DNA from: Sipunculus nudus
Lineage: Eukaryota; Annelida; Sipuncula; Golfingiida; Sipunculidae
Assembly (NCBI GenBank): GCA_026874595.1
Contig: CM049311.1
Location: 6,487,676 to 6,551,675, forward strand
DNA: 64,000 bases
Direction of reading: 5' to 3'
Position numbers and translations under genes: made by a program. How positions within the stretch are numbered: the first letter of the stretch is position 1; each line of letters opens with the position of its first letter. The notes beneath the pieces were generated by a model. The model did not search any database. It saw nothing but the letters and a program-made list of their open reading frames with translations, and was not told where the DNA came from. Positions 11,581 to 22,999 of this stretch are shown here, piece after piece.

Positions 11581-11785
11581 CAGGCGCGGATCCAGGATTT
11601 TTGACAGGGAAGGGTCAATGGGAGTCATGCATAGAAACTGTCTAAAAATAAGGTCTTTGGTTAAGGGGGGGGGGGGGTCTCGACACAAAAAATAACCGAC
11701 ATGCATAAGATTTGTCCTACAAAAGGTTGTTGGTTAAGAGCAGGTGGGAAGTCTGGACCCCCCCCCCCCCTTGGATCCGCGCCTG
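11581..11785. mobile_element. hAT-like MITE, 205 bp
   Basis: The left end reads CAGGCGCGGATCCA and the right end is its exact inverse TGGATCCGCGCCTG, a 14-bp terminal inverted repeat. CAG...CTG ends are typical of hAT transposons. The flanks (CACTCACT and CTCACCAT) are only loosely alike, so the expected 8-bp target duplication is not demonstrated. The interior holds a G13 run (11665-11677) and a C13 run (11758-11770), plus a repeated GGTTAAG before each half. It has no coding capacity. Confidence 0.65.
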
Positions 11786-12719
11786 CTCACCATAATAAAT
11801 TTATTCATGATGTTTTATTGTTCAGAAATATATTAACAAATGTAGAAAAAGTGTTTGTGTGTGTGTGTGTGGACCCTATTTAATATCGGATGTCGTTACC
11901 AGAGGGCTCTGACATCTGCCATTGCTTAGTTTCAGACACGTTCTCTCAACCCAATGTTCTGTGGGCTGTTGTCATGTCAAACAGCACTGAATCGGCACCA
12001 TGCGCATGCATGCACGCCAAAATTCATATAATCGAATAACTACTTATACGACAGGTATAGCATTTATACACACAAAAGCCACTGGAAAAATAACCGAAAT
12101 CTAAGGTATTTATTCGCTTATAAGATTAGATTTTTAAGAAAACATTTTCGGTGTATTAACGGTGATGCGACATCGTATACATTAATCGGAATTAATACAC
12201 GTGCTTACATATTAAATCACTTTAACGGCAGTCATTTTAACCGTTTCAAGAAGTACAGATGAAGCGTAAGAAATGGAATAATAACCTCCGACCAAAGAGG
12301 GGAAAAATGGATGTGGACGTTACTGTAAATACTCCGGGCTGGATCCATTAGTGTCAAGCTTATAATAAAGAAGTTTATTTCTAACGAGTCAATTTACACG
12401 TGTAACTTGTCCGTTCCAGGTTTGGTTTTATTAACTGAAATGACATAGTATACTCCTTCTGATATTATTCTATACATGTATCATTATAAGAATAAAAAAT
12501 ATGTATTCTGTATATTTGTAAGGCTAGTGCCCATTGTTCGTTTGTGTTTTACTTATTTTAACCAAGTGTAGTGTCATATTGATGAAACCAGTTTCAGAAA
12601 AATAGTGCCATAGAACACAATTAACTAACGGGATCCATGGGTCACGGTTCTAAATTTTTAGCAAATTAAAAATATAGCTATTTTTTTATTTTAGCAAATA
12701 CAAAATATACTTCTTTCTC
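11786..12719. other. No gene recognised
   Basis: A short (GT)n run lies near 11853-11870. The rest is AT-rich sequence with no recognisable feature. Confidence 0.5.
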
Positions 12720-12761
<42 letters not shown>

Positions 12762-12810
12762 TAAATATATATTTATATATATATATATAACCTATATATA
12801 TATAACCTAG
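12720..12810. repeat. Interrupted (AT)n microsatellite
   Basis: ATATAT runs are broken by AAATA and CCT interruptions. The terminal phrase TATATATAACCTA is itself duplicated. Confidence 0.9.
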
Positions 12811-13745
12811 CTCTTGAAAAAATAAAAGGAAATTGCCGTTTTGTCTGGTGATAATCAAATACTAAATGTATGGTGGCCACAGTAATAAGGTGGACTATAA
12901 TGGACTGTATCAAAGATACAGAAGGCTCTCATGATCAAGTTTCAAGTATTTCAGCTATGTGACAGTAATATATGCGTAAATAACCACTCCACTGGGAATG
13001 TTATTGTATGAACCCCTGCCAACTACTGAAAAAGGAAGAAAGTTTAGATAAGCTGAAGTATTATAATACACATTTATTTTTTTAACTGAAATAAAATGCA
13101 AACAAACCATTTTCAATTGAGCATAAACTAAATCTGATAAGTACATATTGCACTGTTTACTACATGAAAATTATAACCTGACACCATTTAACAATACAGA
13201 AGGGAAAAAAACATGAGGAGCCTAAAAGTTATATGAAAGGATACATTTGACCCACAAAAATGTGTAAATGTAATTTATAATTTGAAAAACAGGTTTAACA
13301 TATTTCCATATTCAATTAAAACGTTTTAATGATAGCCTTAATATCATTTATAAGATTGAACATATAATACAACAGATGTTGTGCTCTTATATGTCTACAT
13401 GCATGAACTTCATGAGTTGGACCCCCGTTCATGACAAACAGGGCCAATGACCAGTTTTATGTATATATAATGTGCAAAGTGGGTGAAACCTTTGCATTAG
13501 TCTGATATTAGTTTGACTCTTTGATTTATTATTAAACATAATCTCATCGGCGATGTATCTTAGCATGTTCACGTTTTCTATTCATTGGAGGGCCTTTTGT
13601 ACATGGTTCAACTACAAACGAAACACATTTTCTTACAAATAGGAATCATGATGCATGCAATGCTATACAAATAAGTCAAGCATACCTGAAAGCAATAAGG
13701 TAGGCAACGATAAGGCCAATTGATTTCATTATTTCCCGCTATTAA
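12811..13745. other. No gene recognised
   Basis: AT-rich sequence with no open frame of note and no clear repeat. Confidence 0.5.
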
Positions 13746-14662
13746 AGGCACCAGCGCGCCCAAGTGGCCGTGGACAGACCATCGTCCATCTATACCTTTA
13801 TTTGGAAGCAAAGGCACCAGCGCGCCCTAGTGGCCGTGGACAGACCATCGTCCATCTATACCTTTATTTGGAAGCAAAGGCACCCGCGCGTCCTAGTGGC
13901 CGTGGACAGACCATCGTCCATCTATACCTTTATTTGGAAGCAAAGGCACCAGCGCGCCCTAGTGGCCGTGGACAGACCATCGTCCATCTATACCTTTATT
14001 TGGAAGCAAAGGCACCAGCGCGTCCTAGTGGCCGTGGACAGACCATCGTCCATCTATACCTTTATTTGGAAGCAAAGGCACAAGCGCGCCCTAGTGGCCC
14101 TGGACAGACCATCGTCCATCTATACCTTTATTTGGAAGCAAGGCACCAGCGCGCCCTAGTGGCCCTGGACAGACCATCGTCCATCTATACCTTTATTTGG
14201 AAGCAAAGGCACCAGCGCGCCCTAGTGGCCCTGGACAGACCATCGTCCATCTATACCTTTATTTGGAAGCAAAGGCACCAGCGCGCCCTAGTGGCCCTGG
14301 ACAGACCATCGTCCATCTATACCTTTATTTGGAAGCAAATGCACCAGCGCGCCCAAGTGGCCGTGGACAGACCATCGTCCATCTATACCTTTATTTGGAA
14401 GCAAAGGCACCAGCGCGCCCTAGTGGCCGTGGACAGACCATCGTCCATCTATACCTTTATTTGGAAGCAAAGGCACCAGCGCGCCCTAGTGGCCGTGGAC
14501 AGACCATCGTCCATCTATACCTTTATTTGGAAGCAAAGGCACCAGCGCGCCCTAGTGGCCGTGGACAGACCATCGTCCATCTATACCTTTATTTGGAAGC
14601 AAAGGCACCAGCGCGCCCAAGTGGCCGTGGACAGACCATCGTCCACCTGCACCTTAATTTGA
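13746..14662. repeat. 66-bp minisatellite, 14 tandem copies
   Basis: Each unit contains GGCACCAGCGCGCCCTAG, TGGCCGTGGACAGACCATCG and TCCATCTATACCTTTATTTG. Units are nearly identical. They vary at a few sites: GCCGTGG or GCCCTGG, CCCTAG or CCCAAG, GCGCGCC or GCGCGTC. Copies 6 to 9 share the GCCCTGG variant as a block, which points to block amplification. One unit is a base short (AAGCAAGGCACC near 14150). Because 66 is divisible by three, two frames stay open (13764-14159 and 13802-14662), giving false 22-residue protein repeats. The GC-rich unit contrasts with its AT-rich surroundings. A much diverged further copy may be present at 14764-14805. Confidence 0.95.
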
Positions 14663-14805
14663 AAGCAAGTACAACCAAATATTTTCAAAATGGAATTCAA
14701 TTCGCACGATATGAACGGTTTAATCTTTTCATTTTAGTCATCAGAAAGGGTTTAAGTTCATCCAGACCCCAAGCGTTCCCTAGTGTACTGAACGTTGTCC
14801 ATTCG

Positions 14806-16400
14806 GACTAAATTTGTCGATAAGAAACCTAAGCTTTAATATAACACCTAATATGAAACTTTTACATTAATGTGAAATGTCTCGTTGCCGGGGCACCTCA
14901 CTACCCGCCATGAAACGTGACACGGGATAATGTTAAAACGATAAAAAAGTTTCTACGCTCGAGTTATTTCGTTATTCTTTATTTGTCCACCATTTATTTT
15001 CTGTTGGCTCAGAAAAGAGAGATGCTTATGAACAAACTTTTGTTTTACAATGTCGAAATTTGAACAAAGGAACAATAATTTGCTGAGCATAAATAAACGG
15101 TTTTACCGTGTATAACTTAACAATGGATTGCATTATTATGACGTCACACTTCGCGATTCGTAGAAAGCAAATTTAACTGCGTGACTAGCGGACTGTCCTC
15201 TTTTAGGCAACCGATAAACGGCGATGGACATATTAAACGATTAAGGACGATTTCCTTCAAATTGAATTTAATATATTCTAAATATTTATAACTGACGTTT
15301 AAATGAAACTCATTTGAATTTTCTTTAAACATTGCGCACAATATCTTATTTACATAGGAGCTCAAGAGAATATAGCTAGCTGGGCTACGTCAGCGAATAG
15401 CAGGAACGGATTAAGGACTTTGGAAAAGAAGCTTTAGAAGATCCATGAGAAAACCACAGAAAGGCACTAAGGTCCCGAAAGGCGGTTATTTTCCTCGAAA
15501 TCTAGTTTGAAATTGTCAAAAAGTCCTGAGAGAACGATTGTACAGAACACAGGGGTTCTATCATGGTGCGGTCCTTCCCTTTTTGAATCACCCCAAGGCT
15601 TACGGGCCTAGTTACGGCAACAGAGAACTCAAAAATATACCACTGGGAACAATTCTTAAGAGGACCAAAAGGGCAATGAACAAGTCTAAGCAGACCCAAA
15701 AAGGTAACTCGGTGCAATTATACCGGATTGATTCTAAGGAGATTATACAAACCCGTTACCGCAACTCCCAACAGCAAAGCTACCCCCAGCAATTAAACAT
15801 GAAACAGACACTGGCTTTATCAAACCGTAGTACCACGGCAGTCTGGGAATGGGGTACAGGCCATAAAAACTGCATGGGCTATGACGTCACTGGGTGCCCT
15901 GCTATCTGATTGCGTGGTGTAGCGGCAATAATCACTTCCTGACGCAAGTTAACTCAGGTCTTAGTAACAGCAACCGCCCTCCCGGGAGAAAACCCCCATT
16001 TTCTCTCCTTATTAATTTTACCCACGCACAACAGACTCGGTGTGCGCGCCATAGTCAAGGGTGTTCTTTGTTAATCTGGTTTAATAACAGTTTCACTATA
16101 GTCAAAACAAAACAAAAATAAGAGACGTATTTGCTTTGCGTATTATGTTTTCTTATACTAGGCAAAACAATTTTAATATCCAGATCATCAACAGAAGTAT
16201 AAAAAACTATAATAATGCCTCTGTTTTATTATTATAATAATCAAATCCATTGGTTCGTTGTGAAAGATTTTGATTATACACGGACAATGCTGTAAACATA
16301 ATGTTCCTTTAATATGAGAGATGCTTCTAATTAAATCAATGCAAAAATGAATTTATTATAACAAAATATAGAGCATCAAATAATAGCTAGTCCATAAATA
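14806..16400. other. No gene recognised; two CRE octamers
   Basis: TGACGTCA occurs at 15139-15146 and 15882-15889. An open plus-strand frame at 15538-15909 (123 codons) has no recognisable domain or repeat. It sits in slightly more GC-rich DNA, so a diverged exon or old repeat cannot be excluded. Confidence 0.45.
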
Positions 16401-16408
16401 ATAATTAA

Positions 16409-16648
16409 GCGAAAAATGTTCCTGCAAAACTCAAGGAAAGACATCTGCAGATTGATGAGGCGCATTTGCAATCAATTCAAGATGTGCTTTATGAGGCGTC
16501 ATCTGCTTTTACGCCGGAGTCCAACTGCCCGGGCACTGACCGGCGTAAGTACAAATTTGTTTTCCTACGAGGTAACTTATATGTCACAGATGTCACCCAG
16601 GGGCTAGTAAATCATGGGTTAAAGTCTAAAACTGACAAAAGGGCATGT
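16409..16648 (+). CDS. Possible internal exon, product unknown
   Basis: An open frame from 16409 runs 80 codons to a GTAAGTACAG at 16649, a strong splice-donor-like sequence. A second GTAAGTACA lies inside it at 16545. The frame has mixed composition that looks protein-like (for example LQIDEAHLQSIQDVLYEA and FLRGNLYVTDVTQGL) and is richer in GC than its neighbours. No domain is recognised, and the upstream acceptor region lacks a good polypyrimidine tract. The frame also stays open past the donor to 16663. It may be a real exon, a degraded transposon fragment or chance. Confidence 0.22.
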
Positions 16649-17400
16649 GTAAGTACAGTTTAAGTTTTTAAGATGTTTTTTTAGTAAAACTTCTCTTGGC
16701 TTACTGGCAAGAAAATATTCCGATAACTAGGAATAGAAACTCTAAATAGAAATTTCTGATTGACAAGGACTAGCCTAAAATCTGTATGCATGGCACAAGG
16801 TATGGATACAGAGGCGTACACGTATAAAACCTTTTTGCGGGAATTACATCGCAGTTTCATATGCTATTCCCGTTGTCATAGAAAAAGTTGAGATAAAGTT
16901 ATAAAATATCATCGAAAATGTTCTTAGCAGATGTTCATTCATTCAAAGTATCGTGGAAGGTATCAAGAGAAATTAATCAAGTTTTCGTTTTCATTTACAG
17001 CATTTTAAGAGTTGCATTTAGGCATATATATTTGTATTCTTCGTGCAATTTATACACGTATTCATTAATCCAACCTTTAAAGAGTCTCTCCTTTTTATGT
17101 CTTGAAGTTGGTAAAATAAGTTATGTTTTGGCTTGGCCTTAACAATTAGGTTTGAAAAGAAAGCATTCCCACTCCAGGACGCCACTTGGGGAATGTGAAA
17201 TTTGAGAAGACAGTGAAAAGTTACCCGAAGACTGTCTTTTCGTTTTGATATTAATATAGCTCCATTTTTGTATGACCTTTCCTCCTTTTAGAAGTACCAA
17301 TTAAGAATAATCAGATTCAGAACTTATCAATGACTAATTATAAAGAATAGCTCTTTGAACAAAATTTACATTTTTATTTGGACCAAGCAAACAGCATAAT

Positions 17401-17440
<40 letters not shown>
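17401..17440. repeat. (AT)n microsatellite
   Basis: Pure AT dinucleotide run of about 40 bp. On the minus strand it directly follows the tRNA-like SINE and may be its tail. Confidence 0.9.
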
Positions 17441-17442
<2 letters not shown>

Positions 17443-17444
17443 AA

Positions 17445-17565
17445 AGGGTACACACAGAAATGACGGTTCAATGAAGGTCGGAATCGAACCCAACCTTGCA
17501 ATCTTCCGATTTCCGGTCGGGTGCCTTAACCACTTGGCTACTCCAGATTCCCTTCCCCTCCGTGT
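17445..17565 (-). mobile_element. tRNA-derived SINE-like sequence
   Basis: On the minus strand the A box TAGCCAAGTGGT (17540-17529) and the B box GGTTCGATTCC (17490-17480) are near perfect. A D-arm GCC...GGC and an anticodon-like arm with loop CCGGAAA (GGA, Ser-like) can be drawn. The acceptor stem does not pair and the T loop is one base too long, so this is not a functional tRNA. The sequence then runs into (AT)n, as a microsatellite-tailed SINE would. The upstream extent is unclear. The related upstream segment to about 17700 contains TGACGTCA at 17689-17696. Confidence 0.62.
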
Positions 17566-17717
17566 TTTTGCACATTTTTATACGAACCAGCCAAGTTACG
17601 TCACGGTGGTGACGGCACGGCGACTCTGCATGGGGCAGGGAGAACTAATGCCCTTATATGGTGTGCGGCAATTAAGTGGGTGATACTATGACGTCACTAC
17701 AGTGACGTCCCTTCGCT

Positions 17718-17718
<1 letters not shown>

Positions 17719-17785
<67 letters not shown>
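17719..17785. repeat. (AT)n microsatellite
   Basis: AT dinucleotide run of about 65 bp with one interruption near the start. Confidence 0.92.
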
Positions 17786-17788
<3 letters not shown>

Positions 17789-19195
17789 TGAAGTATAGTA
17801 GTTTGATAAAAAAAATAGTAATATGGCTAAAAAATAGCTAGCTGTTGATTTGTAACCCAAGTTGTTTCAAGTTGTATTCATTGCAATGTATATACACAAG
17901 TGTGAAGCGAATCAGTTCTATGTGTATAGATACAGCACAAGTTGATTTATGGGTTATATGTATAGTCAACAGAATGTTAGCCTTTAAATTTCTCAATTTA
18001 AATATTTTTAAGTTCAGTACAAAATTTGCTTCAATTTGTGCAGGTACACCGCAATAAATATATTTTACTATAACTTGTACAGGTACTCAAAGTATGTTTG
18101 CAGTTGACCAATAAGTTTCCTATATTTTGAACATTACTTGATCGGGATATCGCTATTTTCATGGAGGGGGAGGGGGTATTGTTAGTTTGCTAAGGTGATT
18201 GTTTGAAAGACAGTTTTACTTAGAATTATGACTAAAATTATTTGTTACTTGCACCCTGACTTACTCAAAACGCGTCGCGCTTTATATCTGTTAGAATTGC
18301 CAAATTGAAAGTAAATGTATAACACTGTTTGGTGCATTATAACCTATTAACCTATTGGAAGTCTATTTGTGAAGTTTAACTAGATTTCATTTTTCCATGC
18401 AATATTGAATCAGATAAAGCCTACACACCCGCGACCGGGGTCATTTGACCACTATCAATTTGGCCATCCGATGTCATCTCCTTGAAGTGTGCTCTCCCGT
18501 GGGAGACCGATAAAGAGAGATGTCTGACACTGTTACAAGACCATGGGTACTCAACAAAGAATAACTGCCACTTTTTGATGGTCCAATCACCATTCACTTT
18601 CGATAAGGAGAAACCTTGCGGTTACCCAATTAGAAGGGGGTCCTCTTGCTAACATGCATCAAAATCAATATCAGCGATAAGCATCACTGCTAAAATCTGG
18701 AAGAAGTTGCGATGGTATGTTAAGCTGGGGACTCCGCGTGAATAATAAGAAAAGCAGAACTATATTTCCGCTTGTAGATTTTGTTATATTATATAAAATA
18801 AACCATAAAATCAGCTCTATATATTATCTTATCCACTCTACACGGATACGTTTATGATGTGAAGAATGAATATAAACTCCCGATATTATGTAGGCATTTA
18901 AGATATCCATACAATTGGTCCTGACAAGTAGTTCTTACTGTTGTTTATATCATCATATCTCTTTTTTCTCAAATATATTTGAAATCATATGATAAATATG
19001 ATTAAGATGAATCATTCGTGCACATTTTTGTTGGTTATTGATATAAAAGTTGACCTTTGAACTGTAAATGATAAACGAGCCGATTGACAACGGTTCATAT
19101 ACTAGTAAACTGATGATTCAATTGTTCTCTATATGACGACTGTTTAGGCTTAATTGATCCCCAGTAACAGAATTTTCCCCATCACATAATGTCAC
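17786..19195. other. No gene recognised
   Basis: AT-rich sequence with no clear repeat. Short frames are unrecognised. Confidence 0.5.
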
Positions 19196-19610
19196 CTATC
19201 TGCCACCAGAAGAGAAAGGGAAGGTGAAATAATTATGAACACCTTTACACACACACATACACTCTTTCCCTGTCTGTAGCTTCCCTACTTCTCCCTCCCC
19301 CCCCCCCCCCTCGTCTTCTTTAACATCTACTACTATGCCCTTTTGCCTCTTTACATTAATTACCTGTCTGTTTTTGGCTATGTCCGTGTGCCTGACTCTC
19401 TCATTCTCCGTGTTAGTACCCAGACAGTCTCCCTTTCTCTCTCTCTCTCTCTGTTTGCCTATTAGCCTTTTTCTTTTCTCTCTATCAGCCCATGTCTGCT
19501 TTATAACTATCAACGCCACTCTTCTCTTTGTCACGTAATTCATGTCTTTCTTTAATTTCCTTTGAGTGTATGTGTGTTCATGTGTCTGGTCGTTTCTGTG
19601 CATGGTGATA
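19196..19610. repeat. Pyrimidine-rich low-complexity tract with C14
   Basis: The plus strand is strongly C/T rich, with (CT)n at 19437-19452 and C14 at 19297-19310. Open frames on both strands here are low-complexity artefacts. Confidence 0.75.
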
Positions 19611-20649
19611 CACCTTCCCCTGCACGTGGTTTCAATTGTTTATGCCTCAAAACTCATCAAGTCAGGTAACTGACACATCATTTGTTTTCAAACAACATTT
19701 TTATGCATGTCACTAATTAATCTTGTTTGCAGCATTTACCCATTAAACGTAATTAAGATAGGTTTTCCGTTATCACATGCCTTACCAGTTGTTAGCTGAA
19801 AATTCTGTATACTATGTTGACGCCTATTGTTGAATACAGAGGCTATATCGGCACAGGGCGGGGGATACGTTTCTTTGTTGTCTACAGCCCAGGAAACGGA
19901 TATCCGTTGAAACATTCTAAGAACTGAAGAATGTTTTGTTAAACAGCCTCATCAACAGCTGTAGATCACGCCCACTGTAGTACCATACAATGCAACTCAA
20001 CGCACAAATACAGAACTGTACTACAATCATACAACGACTGGAAATGTGCCCAGGCAGCTCAGAGACATCCGCCAAGGCAGCATGATCATTACCCCATATA
20101 TAATTGCCAGAAATGCAGCTTTTTTCCTTATGAAAATTCCTTGATCCGGATGGTGATCCTTGCCCGTGCCTTTGAAAGGCAAACCGATCAAATCTCTATA
20201 GAGCTTCAGCTATATTTGCTCTATCTTCCAAGTTGATAACATATTACAGTACAATGTATCACATACAATGTATCATCAACAGCTTTTAATTAAAATCTTG
20301 TCACTGTATGTGAAACTGAAAATCACATGTTTTTTTCTTATACCCGAATGCAAAATCATAAGTATACATACTGATGTTCTTCATTTCAATGCAAATGCAA
20401 AATTTTCAAATAAATAATCCTAGCTAAGTTTGAACTAAATATTGGCACCACAATGTTAGATTTTTTAGAAATATAAATTGCCCGTACATGGATTGAAATT
20501 TGGATCTTTTCTAAAAGTGTGCCTTATACAATGTTTAAAGTTCAGCTGCTTTTCTATAGAATGTATGGGATTTTTGGCTCGTATGATTGAATTGCAGGTT
20601 ATTCCTCATAATAAAGTTAGTATAACGCCCCTGTATATGTGTATGAGCT
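19611..20649. other. No gene recognised
   Basis: No recognisable coding, RNA or repeat feature. Confidence 0.5.
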
Positions 20650-22170
20650 TTTTAGCTCAGCTGACTGTAAGTCATCTGAGCCAAAGCGATCACTCTTTGT
20701 CCGTCGTCCGTCTGTCCGTCAGTCTGTCCGTTAACCAGGAACAATGAAAAGTCTCCATGGAAACCAGAAATTAGGTCTCTGTTACCCATATCCTTCAAGC
20801 TATAGGACCCCGAAGTATCCCTCAGAATTATGGAAATTTTATACAAAAGCTGAACTATTTGAACAACTAATGCAGAGATCACCATGATTCTTTGCATGGA
20901 TATTGACCATTAGGTGTTTTTATTAGTTCCTGCAGACTGGTGGCCCCATCTGTTTTTTTTTTTTCGATTTTTTACGAATTGTTTTCTCTATTTTTGAGAG
21001 CTTTAAAAATGTGAACATCTGTTAACAGGGGACAAATCGTAAAGACTGGACCTAGAATCTTCATTCTTGACACAGTGAGAGACCTATGAAAAGTCTCCAT
21101 GGAATCCTGAAATAAGGTCTCTGTTACCCATATCCTTTGAGCTATGGCGCTACAAAGTGCAGCACAGAATAATGGAAAATTTGATACAAAAGCTGAAGTA
21201 TCTGAAAAACTAATGCAGAGATCACCATGATTCTTTGCATGGATATTGATAATGGAGTGTTCCATCAGTTCCTGCAGATTGGTGGCGCCACCTGTATTTT
21301 TTCAGTTTTCACAATTTTTTTCTCTATTTTTAGACCTTTAAGGATGTAGGTATCTGTCAACAGGGTACAAATCGTAACAACTGGACCTAGAATCTTCATT
21401 CTTGATACAGTGAGAGACCTATGAAAAGTCTCCATGAAAATTCGAAATAAGGTCTCTGTTACCCATATCCTTTGAGCTATGGCGCTCCAAAGTGCAGCAC
21501 AGAATAATGGAAAATTTGATACAAAAGCTGAAGTATCTGAAAAACTAATGCAGAGATCACCATGATTCTTTGCATGGATATTGATTATGGAGTGTTTTAT
21601 CAGTTCCTGCAGACTGATGGTGCCACCTGTTTGTTTTTCGATTTTTTACGATTTTTTTCTCTATTTTTGAGACCTTTAAGGATCCTGTCATCTGTTAAAG
21701 TGGCACAATTTGTATCAACTCGACCTAGAATCTTCATTCTTGTCATACAAGGAGGCCCATGAAAAGTGTCTGTGGAGACCTGAAATTAGGTCTATGTTAC
21801 CCATATCCTTCAAGCTATAGGACCCCGAAGTATCCCTCAGAATTATGGAAAAATTTATACAAAAGCTGAACAATTTGAACAACTAATGCAGAGATCACCA
21901 TGATTCTTTGCATGGATATTGACCATTAGGTGTTTTTATTAGTTTCTGCAGACTGGTAGAGCCACTTGTATTTTTTATAGTTTACGCATTTTTTCTCTAT
22001 TTTTAAGATATATAAATACAGACACAATCTTTGCTGGTTGGTTAATCTATTTGATGCTTCAGTTGAATGGGTATATACTACCATAGAGATGATAAAATTT
22101 CCTTTTGCGAATCTCTTCCCAGTCAGCTGAGCTTCATGACCCCTGGGTCACTTGATTTTTCTGTAGTCTT
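20650..22170 (-). mobile_element. Helitron-like non-autonomous element with ~340-bp tandem repeats
   Basis: The left end has a hairpin (20654-20681, arms GCTCAGCTGAC and GTCATCTGAGC, 5-base loop) beside TTTTTAG, which is CTAAAAA on the minus strand. This fits a Helitron-type 3' end with a terminal hairpin and CTRR. A GTCCGTC-rich segment (20699-20732) follows. Then come about four tandem units of 336-340 bp, marked by CTGTTACCCATATCCTT near 20780, 21120, 21460 and 21797 and by GCAGAGATCACCATGATTCT in each. The right boundary is uncertain; CAGTCAGCTGAGC near 22125 echoes the hairpin and may lie close to it. A second family member lies inverted at 55920-57294. Bivalve genomes are known to carry Helitron-like elements with central tandem repeats. 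There is no coding capacity. Confidence 0.7.
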
Positions 22171-22995
22171 TAGATAAACATTGTATACATGTGACCATGT
22201 TGACAAACGGTAAAAATTAAGTTGTGACCGGAATTAGTTGATTGCGCCTGTAAGGTAATTGAAAGTTGGTAGCTTTGTCACTTGCAAAACTTTAGCTCGT
22301 ATAATATCTCTCAAGATATTGTTGTAAAAGGCAAGGTGGCGCTAATGTGCCCTACTTTTTGGCATATGTTTATAAAAGTTTCAAGATATTATCTTTATCA
22401 AATACACACTGGATAACAGAATGGGCCCCTGTAGCCTTTCGTGCCAAACGTCAGTGCAAACGCAATATGCCAATAAATAAACATCATAAACGTCATATGA
22501 CTTTTGATTTTAGCATAAAAAAAAAAAAAACGAATATCATTGTGTCTTAAGGTGTTAATTATATCATTCATGTTACTAATTAATTATGGTTGTAAACAAA
22601 GAAGAGAACAAATAAAATCAAGAGGATATGATTAGTTGACTTGGTAATTATTATTTAATGCTCAGATAAAAGGCCTTGATTTTATTTGAACTGCCTGGCA
22701 GACCAGTTTAATCTTGAAATATAGGATTTTTATTTCCAGACAGAATATAACGGCACATTTTACTTGGTATCTGATTATAAGGTGTACTGCCAACTTATCT
22801 TAAACCTATCTAATATTTCCGGAGCGAAATTCTGTTTGCGATAATTAAATGTACGCCGTTTTAGGCGTTTCAAGCAGGTTAGTGAGCCTATGAAAGAAAA
22901 GTACAGTCCGAACATAGAAAGTGGCCAGACCGGATAGGACACGCATGCACTGTCATTTGCCGCAATGCAAATATAGGTTAAGTGTGTGTGTATTA
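22171..22995. other. No gene recognised
   Basis: AT-rich sequence with a short poly-A run near 22517. No recognisable feature. Confidence 0.5.
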
Positions 22996-22999
22996 TTTA

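Noticed and set aside
13802-14662. 286-codon open frame with 22-residue repeats, as a repetitive protein gene
   Set aside because: The frame is open only because the 66-bp unit is divisible by three. A second frame is open too, a 1-bp deletion shifts the units, and no promoter, splice or conserved domain is visible.
17445-17565. Functional tRNA-Ser(GGA) gene
   Set aside because: The acceptor stem does not pair and the T loop has an extra base. The sequence continues into (AT)n like a SINE.
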